Positions 42,701 to 48,700 of a stretch of 64,000 nucleotides of DNA are shown here, in pieces. The translations under genes were made by a program, and so were the position numbers. The DNA is from Wuchereria bancrofti (lineage: Eukaryota; Nematoda; Chromadorea; Rhabditida; Onchocercidae), in assembly GCA_005281725.1 (NCBI GenBank), contig SSBO01000009.1:2717536-2781535 (forward strand). The letters are read 5' to 3'. The notes beneath the pieces were generated by a model. The model did not search any database. It had not been told where the DNA came from and saw nothing but the letters and a program-made list of their open reading frames with translations. The number at the start of each line of letters is the position of its first letter. Position 1 is the stretch's first letter.

Positions 42701-45700
42701 AATGAAACTTTTCTAAAAAGGCTAAATAGTTTTAAGGGTAAGAATTTTGGTTGAATTTAATAACAAACAAAAAGCATTTAAATATCGCTGAATGAATTGC
42801 TAGTGTTATCATTGGAATTTGGTATTAAGAATTAAAAATTTTAATTTATGATTATTTCAGATAATTTAAAATTATTTGTGTCAATGAAGTATAACCTATT
42901 AATAATATTAATGCACATTGTATCAAGAATGAGTATATATTAAAGTATGTCATTTTTGATGTGACAAAATGATGAATTCAACTTAAAAAAAAAAAAAGGA
43001 AAAAAAATGAAGCAGACAATTTTAACAGAGTTATGTCTATACTATTAGCAAGGCGTCAGTTTAAATTAATATTAGCTTAACCTCAAAGCCGATCCGTTAT
43101 TTTGCTGTTACTTGAGACTCTGAATATTTCGAAAAATAAAATATCCAATTTTTAATTAAACTTTTAGTCACAAAACAAGAATTAAAATAATATTGCAAAA
43201 AGACTTTCAAAAATTCTAAGATATTTTATTTTGTGTTTTTTAAAATGAAATTTTATTACCAGAAAATAAAAAATATGACAATCACAATTTCAAAATAATT
43301 ATATTACTTCCAAAATTTGAACTAATTAGCGTTTTAATTAATAAACTTTTATCTCGACTGAACTAGGAAGAAATGTAGTCTAATTGCAACAAATAGCTGT
43401 CCTAATTTAAATGAGACGAGTTGTCTGCTTTTTCCTATTTATCTTCTTGATCCTTCTTTTTCAATAATTTTAATGAGCCTTGAGGCTCTGGCTTGTCTCT
43501 TTTTTTATTTGGCTTGTCTCTTTTTTTTCTTCATTTTCAGATATTTCTCTTTTCATCACTAATCAGCCTGAAATTTATCTCTACATATAACATCGCATTC
43601 ATTCATTTAAGCAGCTTTTGAATTCATTTCATTTTTTTAAGTTTTATTCTAGTCTTATTTAAAATCAATTTTTGTAATATACTTTGTTGATAAGATTATT
43701 TAAAGTTCATTGATCTTGTCAATCTGATAACATAACTAATGTTATCAGTATTTTAATCAATAAATTTTGTCCTTTGAAATGTTGTGCTAATCATTCCAAT
43801 TAAATCTGTCTTCTATTAATAAACTACACCGGAGTATTTGAAAAATATAAAAGATAATAATAGAAAGAGTTAAGTAATTTTCTGTAATTATTGCATAAAT
43901 AATTTATCTGAAAGATTAAAAATAACAACGAGAGAAATGCAAAGAGAGAGAGAGAGAAAGAAAGAAAGAAGAAAAGATTAATTAAATGGAAATAATAAAT
44001 GAAAGCATTTGTCGCAGTTATTTTTCATTAAATAAAAGTTTTAGCATAAAAAAGACAAAAGAATTTCTTATATTTTGTGATATTTTTAGTATAAGAAATT
44101 TTTATTTTGGACAAATTTCTTTTAAAAAAAATTGCTACTTTATAAACTTTCATTTAACACACAAAAAACAAAATTCCAAAATGTCTAATTTTCAGCAATT
44201 TTTTTAAAAAATTTAAAAGCTTTAGAAATATTTCTAGAAGAAAAAAAAAAGAAAAACTACTAGCTAACAGCTAACAAAATTATATTAAGTTTTATCCTTT
44301 TGCGCTTTTGTCCATTGCAAATATCAATTCATATATTCTCTGAGACATCATAATTAGGAAAGTATTGAGAAATTCTTTCCTTTTTTTCTTTTTTTTTGTC
44401 GCGTGACGAATGACTTTCTCAGTAACCTTTTAAAGTAACTATTTCTATTAATGAATCGTAAGAAAATTAATAAAATCATCAATGCTATAGACTTGTCAAC
44501 AATAATCATTTTGAAGTGTCACAAATGTCACCAATTGTCCACTTCTATCATTTTCTTTGCGAAATTAGCATTGCATGTAAATTTCATTTAATAAAACATA
44601 GCAATGGGTAAAGCATATTTTATTATAAATATCTATCAGATAGGTTGTCTGCTTTCTTTTAGCCAATGTTATTTGGTAAAAAATGTGATTTTTTTTTGGA
44701 TTTGAATTTGATTTTGAATTTAAATTTAAAAATTCATCGTCTTATTTTAGTAACAAATGAATATTACAGTTGAAATATTTGCTTATTCATCTCAATCATA
44801 CTAAAATCTTACTAAAATCAGAATTTCTTAGAAGAATGGACAATTTTAAATTGATGCTATGATAATTTAATTGTTTTAACTAAGATTGCAATTTTTACTG
44901 TTTCATCATTAATTATTTCACTGTCTTTCATCTGAAAATAGTTATTACTCAATTATTAAAAATAATTTCGCTATTTTTTTTTATTAACTCTTTTAGAAAT
45001 TATTAGTTCTTTTTATCCAATTTATACTTTCTATTCTTATAATTTTTTTGTTTTCAAAATTCTTTTTCAATTTCTATTTAAAAATTCAAAATTTTTTCAA
45101 TTTCTATTTAAAATAGCACTTTTAATGTTTAACTTTTACTTTTACAAATTAGTATAGAACAATTTTACATATGTTTCAATTGTTTGTTTTTTTAAATAGT
45201 TTTAAGTTGCATATTTAATTCATTCATTCATTTCTTTCTTTTTTTTTTAAATATATCATTCAATTTTTGAACTATAAATAATAAAATGCATCTACAAAAA
45301 TAGATTATCTATATCGCTACCTCTTTTTTTTTTTTTTTGATAAGTATTATTTAATAATAGATAATTGTGGAACTCTAGATTTGTTGAATTAATTTGGAAA
45401 ATCAAAAATGACCAAACGATGGACAAAAAATCGTTTAAATGATGGAAGGAAACAATTACGTTTAGCAAAACGAACGACAACAATGGCACCATCAATTGCA
45501 TGTCTATTAGACTGGCATTCTGCTAAATGCCAAATTTTCCATCACAAAAAACCGCTGTTTGCGCCTAATTTGGCATATTCAAAAACTATTTCTGGTCCAT
45601 CTAATCATTTTTTATTACTTTTAGAAGATTAATTTAATTTATCCATTTTAAAATTAATGAGAAAGTTGAGAAAAAAAAATAAATTTTTTAGATTTAAAAT

Positions 45701-48700
45701 TTATAATCTTGCGATTGATGATTGCTTTAGAGAAGTGGAATTTTCATTACTTCAAATGTATCTTATCAAATAAATTATCAGTTAATATTTCAATATATCA
45801 TGTATATTAGTTAAAATTTCAATATACCATGTAGAGCATTGAAAGATATAAGCCAAAAAAGAAAAAATGGATCAGATCAATTAGAATATTTTAGAAATAC
45901 TTTAAAAAAATGATCATTGGAAGGAAGGAAAAATTAAAATGTTAGAATTAGATAACATTTTAAAGTTACAACTTTAAATGATAGCTGATGTTTTAGAGGA
46001 GAGAAGTTTTTTCATTAAAAAAGGAAAGTGAATTTTGGGCTAATTTAATTGCTTAAGTAAAATTTTTGCTAATATAACGGTTGTGATTTTTACCAAATTA
46101 GCAAATGGGAAAGAATGAAGATTTAATCAAATGTATATTAAGCAAAGAGTGAAACAATTTACACTTCTTTATTCGCTTATCTTACTTGTGTATCTTTTTT
46201 TTATTTAAATAATAATTAAACAAATTGTTAAATAAATTTTGTAAAATAATAGTAAATTTTAATTTGAAATTGAGAAAAATTTTTTTGAAATTTATAAAAG
46301 TTTGAAAAAAAATCAACTAATTTTTTATCACTAATTATCACAAGATTAAACTTATCATACATTTTGTCTGTGTTAATTTAATTTTTCAAATTGAATTACA
46401 AAATATATTTATTTATAGTCTTATTTGTTTTTATAGGGTTGATTACACCAGTTCTACCAATATCACAAATAACTGAGGGAAGTGATAAATCAAAGTTATC
46501 AACGAAAGCATTGATAACAACAACTGAAACAACGTTAACTACAACAAGAGCTAAACCACTTACTTCATCTAGCACTACAATATCACAATTGGGACAACCT
46601 GACAATTTGGCTCAGGAACAACAATATCGAACGACAACAACAACAACAAACGGTGAGTTCACTGAGCGTACTCACACGTTTCTTTCCACCAACCTTATCA
46701 CCATTATCACTACCACAACAACAACAACAACTCCTACTACTACTACCATCAACACTATCACCACTACCACCACTGCTACTGCTACTAATATAGCACATAT
46801 CAGCACAATTAATGCAACCACATTAACCACTATCACTTCAACTTTTAGCTTCTCTCGAAATTATGATAATAATTATGATGTATTCACTATTCCCAAGATA
46901 AATAGTAATCGTAACACGCTGATACCANTTTTTTTTTTTTGATAAGTATTATTTAATAATAGATAATTGTGGAACTCTAGATTTGTTGAATTAATTTGGA
47001 AAATCAAAAATGACCAAACGATGGACAAAAAATCGTTTAAATGATGGAAGGAAACAATTACGTTTAGCAAAACGAACGACAACAATGGCACCATCAATTG
47101 CATGTCTATTAGACTGGCATTCTGCTAAATGCCAAATTTTCCATCACAAAAAACCGCTGTTTGCGCCTAATTTGGCATATTCAAAAACTATTTCTGGTCC
47201 ATCTAATCATTTTTTATTACTTTTAGAAGATTAATTTAATTTATCCATTTTAAAATTAATGAGAAAGTTGAGAAAAAAAAATAAATTTTTTAGATTTAAA
47301 ATTTATAATCTTGCGATTGATGATTGCTTTAGAGAAGTGGAATTTTCATTACTTCAAATGTATCTTATCAAATAAATTATCAGTTAATATTTCAATATAT
47401 CATGTATATTAGTTAAAATTTCAATATACCATGTAGAGCATTGAAAGATATAAGCCAAAAAAGAAAAAATGGATCAGATCAATTAGAATATTTTAGAAAT
47501 ACTTTAAAAAAATGATCATTGGAAGGAAGGAAAAATTAAAATGTTAGAATTAGATAACATTTTAAAGTTACAACTTTAAATGATAGCTGATGTTTTAGAG
47601 GAGAGAAGTTTTTTCATTAAAAAAGGAAAGTGAATTTTGGGCTAATTTAATTGCTTAAGTAAAATTTTTGCTAATATAACGGTTGTGATTTTTACCAAAT
47701 TAGCAAATGGGAAAGAATGAAGATTTAATCAAATGTATATTAAGCAAAGAGTGAAACAATTTACACTTCTTTATTCGCTTATCTTACTTGTGTATCTTTT
47801 TTTTATTTAAATAATAATTAAACAAATTGTTAAATAAATTTTGTAAAATAATAGTAAATTTTAATTTGAAATTGAGAAAAATTTTTTTGAAATTTATATG
47901 TTTGAAAAAAAAATCAACTAATTTTTTATCACTAATTATCACAAGATTAAACTTATCATACATTTTGTCTGTGTTAATTTAATTTTTCAAATTGAAGTAC
48001 AAAATATATTTATTTATAGTCTTATTTGTTTTTATAGGGTTGATTACACCAGTTCTACCAATATCACAAATAACTGAGGGAAGTGATAAATCAAAGTTAT
48101 CAACGAAAGCATTGATAACAACAACTGAAACAACGTTAACTACAACAAGAGCTAAACCACTTACTTCATCTAGCACTACAATATCACAATTGGGACAACC
48201 TGACAATTTGGCTCAGGAACAACAATATCGAACGACAACAACAACAACAAACGGTGAGTTCACTGAGCGTACTCACACGTTTCTTTCCACCAACCTTATC
48301 ACCATTATCACTACCACAACAACAACAACAACTCCTACTACTACTACCATCAACACTATCACCACTACCACCACTGCTACTGCTACTAATATAGCACATA
48401 TCAGCACAATTAATGCAACCACATTAACCACTATCACTTCAACTTTTAGCTTCTCTCGAAATTATGATAATAATTATGATGTATTCACTATTCCCAAGAT
48501 AAATAGTAATCGTAACACGCTGATACCAGCATTGTTTCGTGTTGATATCGATGATAATGATGATAATGATGATCGTTTTGCATTCTTTTGGCCAACTATT
48601 TCATCATTTCGAACACAAACTGCAATTATTTCTTCACCCGAGATAAGAAATCTGGAAAGAGCAGCACCGGTAACAATCCAGATAATTCCTACAAACATTT

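Larger units (their letters stand above)
38453..48037 (+). other. nrx-1 intron 27 (9.6 kb as assembled; ~8 kb if duplication is collapsed)
   Basis: Mostly AT-rich sequence without recognisable exons. It has a CT run at 40300-40325, a GA run at 43943-43970, and the 1.6-kb duplication with a single N near its 3' end. Short open frames such as 41956-42138 and 43986-44207 are Lys/Phe/Ile-rich with no domain content. Confidence 0.6.

Noticed and set aside
45408..45632. 74-codon ORF starting MTKRWTKNRLNDG, present again at 47010-47234
   Set aside because: It appears twice only because of the assembly duplication. It has no usable flanking splice sites in frame with nrx-1, no recognised domain, and an antisense ORF of similar size. 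It could be a decayed retro-fragment, but nothing supports that.
47992..48100. Signal-peptide-like start (KYKIYLFIVLFVFIGLITP) at the head of exon 28, possible secreted or short isoform
   Set aside because: The frame begins with TTG rather than ATG, with an in-frame stop just upstream (47980-47982). The hydrophobic part is intron sequence before the TTTTTATAG acceptor.
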